64,000 nucleotides of DNA from Bowmanella pacifica (GTDB taxonomy: Bacteria > Pseudomonadota > Gammaproteobacteria > Enterobacterales > Alteromonadaceae): the NCBI RefSeq assembly GCF_014645355.1, contig NZ_BMLS01000003.1:124001-188000 (forward strand), in the 5' to 3' direction. Position 1 is the stretch's first letter. Each line of letters starts with the position of its first letter. Below, piece after piece: positions 1 through 8,718 of the stretch. Below the pieces are notes generated by a model. It searched no databases, was not told the DNA's origin, and saw only the letters and a program-made list of their open reading frames with translations. Made by a program: the position numbers and the translations under genes.

Positions 1-272
1 CCTTCTAATGCCTCCCTGACTTCATAGAGTTCTATGAGTCCTTGCGCCGTTAATGCCACAACCCTGGCTCCCACGTTGGCTTTACGCTCAACCAAACGGC
101 AGGACTCCAGGCGATTAATGGCTTCACGGATCACGGCCCGGCTGACCGCGTACTTTGTCGACAATTCGGTTTCGCTTAGTTTTGTACCTGAAGGGATGAC
201 ACCTTCAACAATGTCTCTGCGAAGCAGGAAAAATGTCTTATCTGCAGAGGTAATAGGTTGTTCACTGAGCAT
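1..272 (-). CDS. GntR-family (FadR/FCD-type) transcriptional regulator, N-terminal part only
   Basis: The reverse strand encodes the first 90 residues of a GntR regulator; the rest lies beyond the left edge. A winged helix-turn-helix is clear: LRRDIVEGVIPSGTKLSE, then ELSTKYAVSRAVIREAI and the wing RLVERKANVGARV, followed by the start of an effector domain (LIELYEVREALE), which points to the FCD subfamily. The ATG at 272 was chosen; a GTG two codons upstream is also open, and neither has a strong ribosome binding site. A palindrome typical of GntR operators lies 88 bases upstream, so autoregulation is likely. Regulators of this look often sit beside methylcitrate-cycle (prp) genes in Shewanella and Alteromonas, but that neighbourhood is outside the window, so the target pathway is only a guess. 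Confidence 0.85.
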   Translation of the reverse strand, partial: MLSEQPITSADKTFFLLRRDIVEGVIPSGTKLSETELSTKYAVSRAVIREAINRLESCRLVERKANVGARVVALTAQGLIELYEVREALE

Positions 273-371
273 TTGCACTAAATTTGCTACGCTAGATACC
301 GATGGAAAGTGTCGACAATATAGCCATCAAAATGCAGAAGATCAAATAAAAATCGGCAGATTGTCGACAAT
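155..371. promoter_or_regulatory. Three TTGTCGACAA-type palindromes at the GntR gene (candidate operators)
   Basis: The 10-bp palindrome TTGTCGACAA occurs exactly at 155-164 and 361-370, and with one mismatch (GTGTCGACAA) at 309-318. The copy at 361-370 extends to the perfect 12-mer ATTGTCGACAAT at 360-371. Two copies lie upstream of the GntR start (272) and one lies inside its coding sequence, in the stretch encoding the DNA-binding domain. GntR/FCD proteins bind palindromes of this kind, so these are probably the regulator's own operators. That the coding copy is functional is inference. Confidence 0.6.
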
Positions 372-419
372 GGTCTAATAAGAGTGATCACGGCAGGGCA
401 AAATAAGACGCCATGACAC

Positions 420-1481
420 CTAGCGGGTCAATGCCATGGATTTGATCTGGGCATGGAGCCGCTGACCTTGATGTAGCTGTAAATGCTCAGCGGAACGCAG
501 GCTGATTTTTGCCCACAGTGGCCCCGCATCACTGTGTAGCCTCACCAACATGCCGTCTTCCTGGTTGAGCATATTGTCCACCACCGCCGGTACAATATTG
601 AGAATGCTGGAATCCTGATGGGCAGACAAACTCAGGCTGACATCCCTGGCCTGCACTTGTAAGCGCACCGGCGTACCGGGCTTAAGTGCGCTGTCGGCCA
701 GCCACAAACGGGCTTTATGACATTGCACGCTAACCAGCTTCCAATGGGGATGTGTTTGGCTAACCTGGGCCGGTAGAATACTAAAAGGATGTTGAGGATC
801 GCTAAAACCTAGTGCGTCACCCACTTCACTGATGGTCCCCTGAGCTTTAACTCTGCCTTTATGCAACATCACCACCTCATCGGCCAGTTTGCTGAGCTCA
901 GAAACAGAATGGGTCACGTACAGCACCGGGATGGCTATTTCTCCGGCCAGGGCCTGAAGGTATGGCAGAATATCCTGCTTGCGGGCCTCATCCAGCGCTG
1001 CCAAGGGTTCATCCATTAAAAGTACACTAGGATTGATAAGCAGCGCGCGGGCGATAGCAATGCGCTGACGCTCTCCACCGGATAATTGATGAGGAAACTG
1101 CTTCAACAAATGGCCAATGCCCAGTAATTCAATCATATCTGATACCTGGGGTGCTTTTCCCGGCCAGGCACGCTTAATGGCGTAGTCCAGATTCCCCTGG
1201 GCGCTTAAATGGGGAAACAGGCTGGCTTCCTGAAAAACGTAACCAACCGGACGCTTATGTACCGCCAGGCATTGTTTGCCTTGTTGCCAGTATTGCCCGG
1301 CAACTTTCAATATGGCGCTATGGCAAGGCTGCAATCCGGCAATAAATCTCAGGAGCGTGGTTTTACCTGAGCCTGAAGGGCCAAATATGCCGGTAAATCC
1401 CTGGCCCGGCATCTGCGAAGACAGCGCCAGTCGAAAACCACTACTGAGGGGTAAGTCCAGCTCAATTTCAATCTGGCTCAC
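420..1481 (-). CDS. modC: Molybdate ABC transporter ATP-binding protein ModC
   Basis: This is the ATPase of the molybdate importer, which works on the cytoplasmic side of ModB. At 353 residues it is the usual ModC length. Walker A is GPSGSGKT (34-41), the ABC signature is LSGGERQR (about 133-140) and Walker B is LLMDEP (about 154-159). The last 100 or so residues form the molybdate-binding TOBE/Mop-like domain that separates ModC from most other importer ATPases. The start overlaps the end of modB by 14 bases, showing a modABC operon read leftward. No ModE-type operator was recognised upstream of the operon. Maltose-type ATPases share the general layout, but the modA and modB neighbours settle the assignment. 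Confidence 0.95.
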   Translation of the reverse strand: MSQIEIELDLPLSSGFRLALSSQMPGQGFTGIFGPSGSGKTTLLRFIAGLQPCHSAILKVAGQYWQQGKQCLAVHKRPVGYVFQEASLFPHLSAQGNLDYAIKRAWPGKAPQVSDMIELLGIGHLLKQFPHQLSGGERQRIAIARALLINPSVLLMDEPLAALDEARKQDILPYLQALAGEIAIPVLYVTHSVSELSKLADEVVMLHKGRVKAQGTISEVGDALGFSDPQHPFSILPAQVSQTHPHWKLVSVQCHKARLWLADSALKPGTPVRLQVQARDVSLSLSAHQDSSILNIVPAVVDNMLNQEDGMLVRLHSDAGPLWAKISLRSAEHLQLHQGQRLHAQIKSMALTR

Positions 1482-2166
1482 GGCGCGCCCCCACTGTTGA
1501 TTTTGTTGCCGTTAGGCTGTAAAGCGCCAAAAGCACCACAAAAGAAAACACCAGCATAGCGGCCGACAACCAATGTGCCTGGGTATAGTTTAAGGCCTCT
1601 ACATGGTCATAGATTTGTACCGACACCAGGCGAGTTTCTTGTGGGATGTTGCCACCTATCATCAGTACAACACCAAATTCCCCTACTGTGTGGGCGAAGC
1701 CCAGCACCGCCGCCGTTAAAAACCCGCTTTTGCATAAGGGTAACACCACGGTGAAAAAGCGCTGCCAGGGACCCGCTCTTAACGTTGCGGCCACTTCCAG
1801 CGGCCTGGAACCAATAGCGCTCATGGCGTTATATAAAGGCTGCACGACAAAAGGCAGTGAGTAACACACTGAACCTACCACCAACCCCCAGAATGTAAAA
1901 GGCAACAAACCTATGCCCAAGGCCTGAGTAAATTGTCCGATGGGGCCATGAGGGCCCATGACCACTAATAAATAAAAACCAATGACAGTAGGTGGTAGCA
2001 CTAAGGGTAACGCCACCACGGCCGCAACAGGCCCTTTTAGCCAACTGCGGGTTTGGCTTAACCACCAGGCAATTGGCGTACCAATACATAACAGAATCAA
2101 GGTCACCATGCTGGCCAGCTTAACCGTTAGCCAAATAGCGCTGATATCTCCCTGACTAAAGGCCAT
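1468..2166 (-). CDS. modB: Molybdate ABC transporter permease ModB
   Basis: This is the inner-membrane permease of the molybdate importer. It is very hydrophobic, with about five membrane segments and a binding-protein-dependent permease loop (EVAATLRAGPWQRFFTVVLP) that contacts ModC. The frame is open to an ATG at 2226, but the ATG at 2166 (MAFSQGDISAIW) gives the family N-terminus and overlaps the modA stop by only 11 bases, as expected for translational coupling. The longer start would overlap modA by 71 bases. The chosen protein is 232 residues, near the usual 225-230. It overlaps modC by 14 bases at its end. Confidence 0.93.
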   Translation of the reverse strand: MAFSQGDISAIWLTVKLASMVTLILLCIGTPIAWWLSQTRSWLKGPVAAVVALPLVLPPTVIGFYLLVVMGPHGPIGQFTQALGIGLLPFTFWGLVVGSVCYSLPFVVQPLYNAMSAIGSRPLEVAATLRAGPWQRFFTVVLPLCKSGFLTAAVLGFAHTVGEFGVVLMIGGNIPQETRLVSVQIYDHVEALNYTQAHWLSAAMLVFSFVVLLALYSLTATKSTVGARREPD

Positions 2167-2914
2167 CAGTGCCGTCAACAGGTAACGCGTAACCATAAGA
2201 AAGGATAACCGCCTGAGATTCAGCACCCTGAAAGTGGGCTAAGAAACGCTTAACGGCGCTCTTTTGGGCACTCTTTTTCATGACCACCCGGTCTTGGCGA
2301 ATCGGCGGGTGAAGCGCGGCAGGCACTATCCATAGGTTGGTATCTGCAGTGTCTTTTTCTGTTAATAGTTGCGATAACGCCACAAACCCCAAGTCTGCAT
2401 TACCGCTTTGCACAAACTGAAAGGTCTGGGCGATGTTTTCCCCTCTTACCCATTTGCTTTGTGTTATCTCGTGCAGGCCTAAGTTTTCTAGTACCGCAAC
2501 GGCCGCACTGCCGTAAGGCGCTAACTTGGGATTGGCCAGCGCCAGTTTACGAAAGTGCCCTTTTTCAAGCTGCTGACGAACATCAGCCTCAGGGTTGACC
2601 GACCACAGCGCCAATGAACCAACCGCGTAAGTACGCATGCTGCCTGGCTCGGCAAGGCCGGCTTTCATGAGGGCTTGCGGTTTAGCCTGGTCGGCACTAA
2701 AAAAAATATCAAACGGCGCTCCATGGCGTATTTGTGCTACAAACTTTCCGGAGGCACCGACACTCATCCTCACCTGCTCGCCAGTTTTATCTTGATAGTC
2801 TTGGATAATGATCTGCATGGGGGCGGTAAAATTCGCCGCAACCGCCAGATTCAGCGGCTCACACATTGCGGGAAAAGACATCAGGGCGAGCATGCCCATC
2901 CACCTAGTTTTCAT
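2156..2914 (-). CDS. modA: Molybdate-binding periplasmic protein ModA
   Basis: This is the periplasmic molybdate/tungstate-binding protein that feeds ModBC. It has 252 residues, with a signal peptide (about 1-18) followed by the family start LNLAVAANFTAPMQ and the GASGKFVAQI and APFDIFFSAD segments that line the oxyanion pocket. It is the first gene of the leftward modABC operon and is divergent from the PiT gene at 3057. The 142-base divergent gap holds no recognised ModE box, so molybdate control is not visible here. The signal sequence ends near a cysteine (PAMC), but that is not a convincing lipobox. Confidence 0.95.
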   Translation of the reverse strand: MKTRWMGMLALMSFPAMCEPLNLAVAANFTAPMQIIIQDYQDKTGEQVRMSVGASGKFVAQIRHGAPFDIFFSADQAKPQALMKAGLAEPGSMRTYAVGSLALWSVNPEADVRQQLEKGHFRKLALANPKLAPYGSAAVAVLENLGLHEITQSKWVRGENIAQTFQFVQSGNADLGFVALSQLLTEKDTADTNLWIVPAALHPPIRQDRVVMKKSAQKSAVKRFLAHFQGAESQAVILSYGYALPVDGTDGL

Positions 2915-3056
2915 GATAACTCCTTAATAACGCTCCCAGCATAGCAGCTTAACCGTTTGAAGCAGATAAGCTTTTTATGTATCCAGTGATGTCACATTAG
3001 TTACATCTGCGCTTGCTAGGGTTGCCTACCTTATTAAGTCATGTTCTGAGAGTGCA

Positions 3057-4658
3057 GTGAACAGCCTAACCAACCTGATCTCGCCAACACGTGCGATGGC
3101 GGAATATTCCAAACTCAGCCTGTTCTTTATTGTCCTGATGATAGCCACATCAGGCTACTTCCTGTATTGGGGATTTGGCTATACCCAGCAGAGTTACCCC
3201 TTGTTGTTTGTTCTGGCTACCCTGTTTGGGCTGTTTATGGCATTTAACATTGGGGGGAATGATGTAGCCAATTCCTTTGGAACCAGCGTTGGGGCTGGCA
3301 CTCTCACCATAAAACAAGCGCTCTTTATTGCCGCCATTTTTGAGGTAAGCGGTGCTGTTATCGCTGGCGGTCAGGTCACCGAAACGATCCGCAAAGGCAT
3401 TGTGGATATGAGCCAATTGCATATGGAGCCCATGCAGTTTGTTTACATTATGATGTCCGCTTTGCTTGCGGCAGCGCTTTGGTTGTTATTTGCCTCTAAA
3501 CGCGGCTACCCGGTATCAACCACTCATGCCATTATCGGCGGCATAGTAGGCAGCTCCATTACCTTAGGCTTTATTTTGAATGGCAGTGAGTCGGCCTTTT
3601 CACTGGTGCACTGGCAACAGGTGGGGGGCATTGCTGTTTCCTGGGTACTGTCGCCTTTGTTAGGTGGCCTTGTATCCTATCTGCTCTATGCGGCGATTAA
3701 AAAGCATGTTTTGCACTACAACGATGAAGCAGAAAGCCGTCTCAAACAAATCAAAAAGGAAAAGAAGCAGTTAAAAGTCAAACATAAACAGGCATTTGAG
3801 CGCTTGAGTGAATTGCAACAGATTGCCTATACCGGGGCTATGGCCAGAGATGCCCATGTTTATGTGGAAGGCGACTTTGGCCCGGATGAGCTGGAATCAG
3901 ACTATTATCGCAGCCTGCACGAAATCGATCAGAAAAAACAGGACGTTGTCGCGCACAGAGCGTTAGAACAGTGGGTTCCCCTGATTGCCGCGTTGGGGGC
4001 CATGGTCATTTCTGCCATGTTGCTATTTAAAGGCCTGAAGCATATGAATCTGGGCCTGACCACCTTACACAATTACCTGATTATGCTGATGATCGGCGCC
4101 GTGGTGTGGATGGCGACCTTTATTTACGCCAAAACCTTAAAAGGCGGTTCGTTGTCGCAGTCCACCTATCTGATGTTCAGTTGGATGCAGGTATTTACCG
4201 CGTCTGGCTTTGCGTTTAGCCATGGCTCTAATGATATTGCCAATGCCATCGGGCCTTTCGCGGCTATTTTGGATGTGCTACGTACCGGGGAGATAGGCGC
4301 CACCGCCGCCGTGCCCACAGTGGCGATGATTTGCTTTGGCATCGCTCTGATCGTGGGTTTATGGTTTATTGGTAAAGAAGTGATTCAAACCGTAGGACAT
4401 AACCTCACCCGAATGCACCCGGCGTCGGGCTTTTCGGCCGAACTGGCCGCTGCCGCCGTGGTGATGATTGCCTCACTGATGGGGCTACCCGTCTCCAGTA
4501 CACACATCCTGATTGGTGCCGTACTGGGCATTGGCCTGGTGAACCGTCAAACCAATTGGGAGCTGATGAAGCCCATTGGTCTTGCCTGGATTATCACCTT
4601 GCCCGCCGCCGCTATACTCAGTGCAATGTGCTTTTTGGTGCTGCGCAACTTGTTCTAG
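3057..4658 (+). CDS. PiT-family inorganic phosphate transporter
   Basis: Low-affinity phosphate:cation symporter of the inner membrane, 533 residues. Both PiT signature repeats are present: [19 protein letters not shown] in the N-terminal half and [13 protein letters not shown] in the C-terminal half, and each half has a PVSTTH or PVSSTH motif. Between the halves, about residues 220-305, is a charged, coiled-coil-like cytoplasmic loop ([20 protein letters not shown]), as in the long proteobacterial PiT proteins. The GTG at 3057 sits after a GAGAG sequence; an ATG at 3096 is an alternative. It stands alone, divergent from modA. No PhoU-like partner and no Pho box were seen, so phosphate-starvation control is not indicated. 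Confidence 0.92.
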   Translation: MNSLTNLISPTRAMAEYSKLSLFFIVLMIATSGYFLYWGFGYTQQSYPLLFVLATLFGLFMAFNIGGNDVANSFGTSVGAGTLTIKQALFIAAIFEVSGAVIAGGQVTETIRKGIVDMSQLHMEPMQFVYIMMSALLAAALWLLFASKRGYPVSTTHAIIGGIVGSSITLGFILNGSESAFSLVHWQQVGGIAVSWVLSPLLGGLVSYLLYAAIKKHVLHYNDEAESRLKQIKKEKKQLKVKHKQAFERLSELQQIAYTGAMARDAHVYVEGDFGPDELESDYYRSLHEIDQKKQDVVAHRALEQWVPLIAALGAMVISAMLLFKGLKHMNLGLTTLHNYLIMLMIGAVVWMATFIYAKTLKGGSLSQSTYLMFSWMQVFTASGFAFSHGSNDIANAIGPFAAILDVLRTGEIGATAAVPTVAMICFGIALIVGLWFIGKEVIQTVGHNLTRMHPASGFSAELAAAAVVMIASLMGLPVSSTHILIGAVLGIGLVNRQTNWELMKPIGLAWIITLPAAAILSAMCFLVLRNLF

Positions 4659-4665
4659 TGTTTCT

Positions 4666-4685
4666 GGCAGCCCGGCTGGGCTGCC
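4666..4685 (+). terminator. GC-rich hairpin after the PiT gene
   Basis: GGCAGCCC and GGGCTGCC form an 8-bp perfect stem with a four-base loop, 8 bases past the PiT stop. There is no T-run after it, so it may be an imperfect terminator or a 3' stabilising hairpin. Confidence 0.4.
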
Positions 4686-4861
4686 CCTCTGCGCTATTTA
4701 ACTCTTCAAACGCCGCATCTATTAACGCATTGCGGTTAGCAGACATGTCTCAAACCTAGCGTTTACTCTTAGCTAAATAAACATTTAGTTATTTATTTGA
4801 TGCCTTTAATTCCTTTTTGGAATATTCAAGCCTATTCAGGACTTGGACTGAGATCAGTATC

Positions 4862-4875
4862 TTGACTAGAGTCAA
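4862..4875. promoter_or_regulatory. TTGACT-N2-AGTCAA inverted repeat upstream of a TonB-dependent receptor
   Basis: A perfect 6-2-6 palindrome (TTGACTAGAGTCAA) ends 35 bases before the receptor ATG. Its half-sites resemble FNR/CRP-family sites (TTGAT-N4-ATCAA) but with C and G at the inner positions. It is probably an operator; the regulator cannot be named from the sequence. Confidence 0.4.
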
Positions 4876-4910
4876 ATGGACACACAAAAACAACATACGC
4901 AGGAGCGATT

Positions 4911-7454
4911 ATGCACATCTCCACACTTGCAACTCATGTCGGCCGGTTACTGGGCTCAGGATTACTTTCGGTACCTTTACTTGCACTAGGCAGCCAAACT
5001 GCCGTGGCGCAAGAGGGTGCCAATGAACAAAACGAACAACTGGAACAAATTATTGTTACGGGTACCAGACGTAGCGACCGTACTGTGGCGCAAAGTAATG
5101 TGCCCATTGATATTCTGGATGCGGATCAACTCACCTCTTCCGGACAACTGGAGGTCAGTCAGTTACTGACCAATCTGGCCCCGAGTTTTAACTATCCCCA
5201 TGCTACCGTTACTGACGGTACTGACCACGCCCGTCCCGCTGTATTGCGAGGGCTTGCGCCCGACCACACGCTGGTTCTAATCAATGGTAAACGCCGTCAT
5301 GCCGGGGCACTGCTTAATCTGAACGGCTCGGTGGGGCGTGGCTCCAGCGCGGTGGATATGAATATGATCCCCGCGGCGTCGATAAAGCGGATTGAAATAC
5401 TGCGCGATGGTGCGGCCTCTCAATATGGCTCTGATGCCATCGCAGGGGTAATTAACATTGTACTCAAAGATAGCGCAGAAGATGGCGCTGTTACCCTGAC
5501 CTACGGTCAGCATGAAACCCAAATGGCCGGCGTACCTCAGTTAACCGGCGTGTCCGATAACGGTAATGGCGGCCTGGCCTTTAGCACAGGTGAAGATCGC
5601 AAACGTAGCGACGGAGAGACCTGGAATCTGTCCGTCAACAAGGGCTTTAACCTTAATGACGAAGGTTTTATCAACCTCACCTACGAATACCGAGATCGCG
5701 AACCTACCAACCGTTCAGGCTTTGATCCCCGTCGCCAGTATGCGTTGCAAACTGATGGCAGCTTTGATCCTAGGGAATTTGATATTGACCGCTACAATCA
5801 CAGATTCGGTAAGGCGGCCCTTGAAGAGCATAGTTTAATTGCCAATGGCGGTTACTCGCTGGGAGATGTGGAACTATACGGCTATGCCAGCTACGGCCTG
5901 CGTGATGGGGAAAGTGGTGGCTTTTATCGTCGTGCCAGTGACAGCCGCAACGTACCCGCCATTTATCCTGATGGTTTTCTGCCCTATATCGTCTCAGATA
6001 TAGAGGATTTCGGTGGCACTTTTGGTGCCAAAGGTCTGGCTGGAGAATGGCAATGGGATGCCAGCCTGACTCATGGCTGGGACAGCTTTAATTTTAATGT
6101 GGAAAACAGTCTGAATACCTCGCTGGGTGCAGACAGCCCCACCCGCTTTGATGCAGGCACACTGGAATACACACAGAGTCTGTTAAACCTGGATTTTTCT
6201 CGCTATTACACCCCAAACTGGTTGCCTGACAGTCTACTGGTTGCTGTCGGGGCGGAATACCGCAAAGAGAACTATGAGATTAAAGCCGGTGAGGAAGCGT
6301 CCTATCTGACCGTATTGGATAGCAACGGCAATCCGGTGGCCGCCGGTGGCTCACAGGTGTTCCCCGGCTTTTCGCCGCTCAGTGCCACGGATCGCAGCCG
6401 CCACAACTGGTCGCTGTATGTAGACCTGGACACGAATCTGACCGAGCGCTGGAACATCGCGTTGGCAACCCGCTTTGAGGATTACAGTGACTTTGGCTCC
6501 GATCTTTCCGGTAAACTGGCCAGCCGCTATCAGTTAACCGACGGCTTGGCCGTACGTGGTTCTGTCAGCAACGGTTTTCGTGCTCCAAGCCTAGCCCAAT
6601 CAGCCTTTACCACAGTCAGCACACAATTTGTAAATGGGGTGCCTTTTGAAGTCGGTACCTATACCGCTGATCATCCTGCCGCTATAGCACTGGGCTCACA
6701 ACCCTTGCAGGAAGAGCAATCGTTAAGCCGCTCCGTGGGGGTAACCTACCAGGCCGGCAACCTGAGTTTGACGCTCGACTGGTATCGCATTGATATCGAT
6801 GATCGCATCGTACTGAGTGAAAGTCTCAGCGGCCCTGAAGTCATTCAAATTCTCAACGCCGCAGGGATAAACGGAGTACAACAAGTCCGTTACTTTACCA
6901 ATGCCATTGATACTCGTACCCGCGGTGTCGATGTGACCGCTAGTTATAACCTGCCGTTAGCCGACTATGGCAGCTTGAATCTGACTGCAGCCTATAACCG
7001 CAACGACACAGAGGTAGAGCGCATTGCGCCCAACCCGCCGCAATTGGATGCGTTAGATCCTGAGCAATATACCTTGTTTGGCCGTTTGGAAACGACAAGG
7101 TTTGAGGAAGGAACACCTGATTCCAAGCTGAACCTTGCCGCCACCTGGCAATATGATCGTACCAAGGTCACCTTACGTGCAGTGCGCTATGGCGAGGTAG
7201 TGGATGCCGGTAGTACGGAAGCCAATGATGAAGTGCTGGATGCAAAATGGATCACCGACATTGATGTGGCTTATGAGCTGACGGACAACTGGCAAGTGGC
7301 CGTTGGTGCCAACAACCTGTTTGACCAGTATCCCCGCGATACCATCAGTACCAGAGGACAAACGGATTTTAACCAAATATTCCCTTACTCTGGATTCTCG
7401 GCGTACAGCATTGATGGTCGCTATTGGTATGCTAAAGCCACCTATCGATTCTAA
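4911..7454 (+). CDS. TonB-dependent outer-membrane receptor
   Basis: An outer-membrane barrel of 847 residues that imports a ligand using TonB energy. A signal peptide (about 1-33, ending SQTAVAQ) is followed by a TonB box-like QIIVTGTRR, a plug domain (LRGLAPDHTLVLINGKRRH; RIEILRDGAASQYGSDAIAG) and a 22-strand-type barrel. The protein ends in an aromatic residue (ATYRF), the usual outer-membrane assembly signal. AGGAGCG lies just before the ATG. It has no transporter or enzyme neighbours that reveal the ligand. The plug resembles receptors of the carbohydrate/unknown-ligand group more than typical siderophore receptors, and no Fur box was recognised. A TTGACT palindrome sits upstream and a strong terminator follows. 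Confidence 0.93.
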   Translation: MHISTLATHVGRLLGSGLLSVPLLALGSQTAVAQEGANEQNEQLEQIIVTGTRRSDRTVAQSNVPIDILDADQLTSSGQLEVSQLLTNLAPSFNYPHATVTDGTDHARPAVLRGLAPDHTLVLINGKRRHAGALLNLNGSVGRGSSAVDMNMIPAASIKRIEILRDGAASQYGSDAIAGVINIVLKDSAEDGAVTLTYGQHETQMAGVPQLTGVSDNGNGGLAFSTGEDRKRSDGETWNLSVNKGFNLNDEGFINLTYEYRDREPTNRSGFDPRRQYALQTDGSFDPREFDIDRYNHRFGKAALEEHSLIANGGYSLGDVELYGYASYGLRDGESGGFYRRASDSRNVPAIYPDGFLPYIVSDIEDFGGTFGAKGLAGEWQWDASLTHGWDSFNFNVENSLNTSLGADSPTRFDAGTLEYTQSLLNLDFSRYYTPNWLPDSLLVAVGAEYRKENYEIKAGEEASYLTVLDSNGNPVAAGGSQVFPGFSPLSATDRSRHNWSLYVDLDTNLTERWNIALATRFEDYSDFGSDLSGKLASRYQLTDGLAVRGSVSNGFRAPSLAQSAFTTVSTQFVNGVPFEVGTYTADHPAAIALGSQPLQEEQSLSRSVGVTYQAGNLSLTLDWYRIDIDDRIVLSESLSGPEVIQILNAAGINGVQQVRYFTNAIDTRTRGVDVTASYNLPLADYGSLNLTAAYNRNDTEVERIAPNPPQLDALDPEQYTLFGRLETTRFEEGTPDSKLNLAATWQYDRTKVTLRAVRYGEVVDAGSTEANDEVLDAKWITDIDVAYELTDNWQVAVGANNLFDQYPRDTISTRGQTDFNQIFPYSGFSAYSIDGRYWYAKATYRF

Positions 7455-7462
7455 CCGCTAAT

Positions 7463-7497
7463 AGCAGAGCGCTGAATCTAGCGCTCTGCTCCTTTCT
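7463..7497. terminator. Strong bidirectional terminator between convergent genes
   Basis: An 11-bp perfect stem, AGCAGAGCGCT (7463-7473) with AGCGCTCTGCT (7480-7490), has a six-base loop and a T-rich tail (CCTTTCTT). It lies between the ends of the TonB-dependent receptor gene and the convergent DUF1428 gene. Confidence 0.8.
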
Positions 7498-7863
7498 TCA
7501 AGGCAGTTGGATCAGTTTTTCAAACCCACCCCAAAACATGCGCATACCATCAAAAGGTAAGTTGTTGGGGTCCATCATGTCGCTTAAACGGGGATCGGAC
7601 ATCACTAACTCGTTAATTCTGTCTCTGTCCGCCCGCGATTTGTAGGTGATCCAGGCAAAAATCACCGTCTCATTGTCTTTCAGATCCACTGCCTGCGGAA
7701 ACGATGTCACCTTCCCTCCTTGCACATCCTCAGCCACCCACTCACGGTAAGCCAATGCACCATGCTCTATCCAGATGTTACCTGCCCTAAGTGCAGATTC
7801 CCGGTAACTCTCCAGCTTGTCTTTAGGGACCGGGAGTACGAAGCCGTCTACGTAGTTTTCCAT
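7498..7863 (-). CDS. DUF1428 family protein (YbaA-like)
   Basis: A 121-residue soluble protein opening MENYVDGFVLPVPKDKLESY, the characteristic DUF1428 start, and containing FAWITYKSRADRDRIN and the C-terminal PFDGMRMFWGGFE, which are family hallmarks. These proteins adopt a dimeric ferredoxin-like (EthD/ABM) fold; no reaction is established. The gene stands alone, leftward and convergent with the TonB-dependent receptor, sharing its terminator. The ATG at 7863 follows a GGAGAGC sequence on the reverse strand, a good ribosome binding site. Confidence 0.9.
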   Translation of the reverse strand: MENYVDGFVLPVPKDKLESYRESALRAGNIWIEHGALAYREWVAEDVQGGKVTSFPQAVDLKDNETVIFAWITYKSRADRDRINELVMSDPRLSDMMDPNNLPFDGMRMFWGGFEKLIQLP

Positions 7864-8017
7864 TTTTGCTCTCCTGACTGCGGGCTGCCCCGCCTGTTGT
7901 TATCCATTCCCTTTGAGTCGATAACACAACTCAGCGGGCTACCTGCATCTATTAAATGCGTCAGATATGGTCGTATTAACAAAGCAGACTTCGACAGTAT
8001 TGCCAGATTTAAGGAAA

Positions 8018-8044
8018 AAAAGGCCAACTCAAGTTGACCTTTTC
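8018..8044. terminator. A-tract/hairpin/T-tract terminator-like element
   Basis: AAAGGCCAACTC and AAGTTGACCTTT form a stem flanked by A-runs and T-runs, so it can act on either strand. No convincing gene ends immediately upstream on either side, so what it terminates is unclear. Confidence 0.45.
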
Positions 8045-8182
8045 GCAAGACTAAGGGCAGCGAATTAGGGCTAAGCCGCTCCTCAAAAAAGTAACGCCTA
8101 AACCTAGCGACAAATTCATTTTGTAACAACAGCTTATGAACCGCAAAATATAAGCAGAAAGGGCCATGCTGGTACACAGGTT

Positions 8183-8191
8183 CTGCTATGA
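8183..8191 (+). promoter_or_regulatory. Extended -10 promoter element before the DUF454 gene
   Basis: TGCTATGAT matches the extended -10 consensus TGnTATAAT. Transcription from it would begin near 8198, which puts the ATG at 8188 outside the transcript and favours the GTG at 8212 as the start codon. Confidence 0.45.
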
Positions 8192-8211
8192 TAGCGAACA
8201 GGGAATGCGTT

Positions 8212-8604
8212 GTGGGTAACCATAAATTGCGAGCAACAATCAGACTATTCTGGCGCATAATTGCTATTTGCCTGGTGGGTGTAGGGCTGTTAGGTGTGGT
8301 GCTGCCCGGTCTGCCCACTGTGGTATTTTTGCTTATGGCCGCTTGGTGTGCGGGTAAGGGATGGCCAGCACTGGAAGACTGGCTGCTCAATCACCCTCAT
8401 TGGGGCTTGTCTATCCGCAATTGGCGTGTGTATGGCGCAGTGCCGCGTAAAGCCAAGGTACTGGCCAGTATTATGATGAGTATGAGCCTGATCTTACTAT
8501 GGCTGTCAGCCATACATTTATACTGGCAATTCGCGCTTACCCTGGTGCTTGCCAGTGTTCTGCTTTGGTTGTGGCTGCGTCCCGAACTTAGCCAGGAAAA
8601 CTAA
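8212..8604 (+). CDS. DUF454 (YbaN-like) inner-membrane protein
   Basis: A small inner-membrane protein with three or four membrane segments. The family signature is visible: GVGLLGVVLPGLPTVVFLLM, then AAWCAGKG and the soluble stretch LLNHPHWGLSIRNW. This matches E. coli YbaN and DUF454, whose function is unknown. The GTG at 8212 gives 130 residues and has AGGGA seven bases upstream. An in-frame ATG at 8188 overlaps a probable -10 element, so it is less likely. The gene is alone between the DUF1428 gene and the hemerythrin-like gene. Confidence 0.85.
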   Translation: MGNHKLRATIRLFWRIIAICLVGVGLLGVVLPGLPTVVFLLMAAWCAGKGWPALEDWLLNHPHWGLSIRNWRVYGAVPRKAKVLASIMMSMSLILLWLSAIHLYWQFALTLVLASVLLWLWLRPELSQEN

Positions 8605-8648
8605 GCCTACGAACTTTTCACTAGGCTCAGCGATTATCTTAATTTCCT

Positions 8649-8662
8649 TTGATTTAGATTAA
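8649..8662. promoter_or_regulatory. FNR-like box upstream of the hemerythrin-like gene
   Basis: TTGATTTAGATTAA matches the FNR consensus TTGAT-N4-ATCAA at nine of ten fixed positions. Its centre is about 63 bases before the ATG, a distance compatible with an activating position near -41.5. An FNR protein is encoded at 18710 in this window. Confidence 0.55.
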
Positions 8663-8718
8663 TTTCCGCGCGCTAGAGCTGGGCTAACCTTGACATTGTA
8701 AGGTTCGGAGCCCGTTTC

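Larger units (their letters stand above)
7864..8211. other. Intergenic region without a convincing gene
   Basis: About 350 bases between the DUF1428 start and the DUF454 start. It contains a hairpin at 8018-8044 and an extended -10 element at 8183-8191. Open frames run through it on both strands, but they lack family motifs and plausible starts, and one reads antisense into DUF454. No RNA gene was recognised. Confidence 0.5.

Noticed and set aside
34-378. Plus-strand 114-residue frame at the left edge
   Set aside because: It is the complement of the GntR gene and its upstream region; the reverse strand shows a real helix-turn-helix, the plus strand has none.
2988-3007. GATGT-N10-ACATC dyad between modA and the PiT gene as a ModE or Pho operator
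   Set aside because: It does not match either consensus and the arms are only five bases, within chance.
7848-8390. Reverse-strand 180-residue frame across the DUF454 gene
   Set aside because: It is antisense to a gene with a clear family signature and has low-complexity, motif-free sequence.
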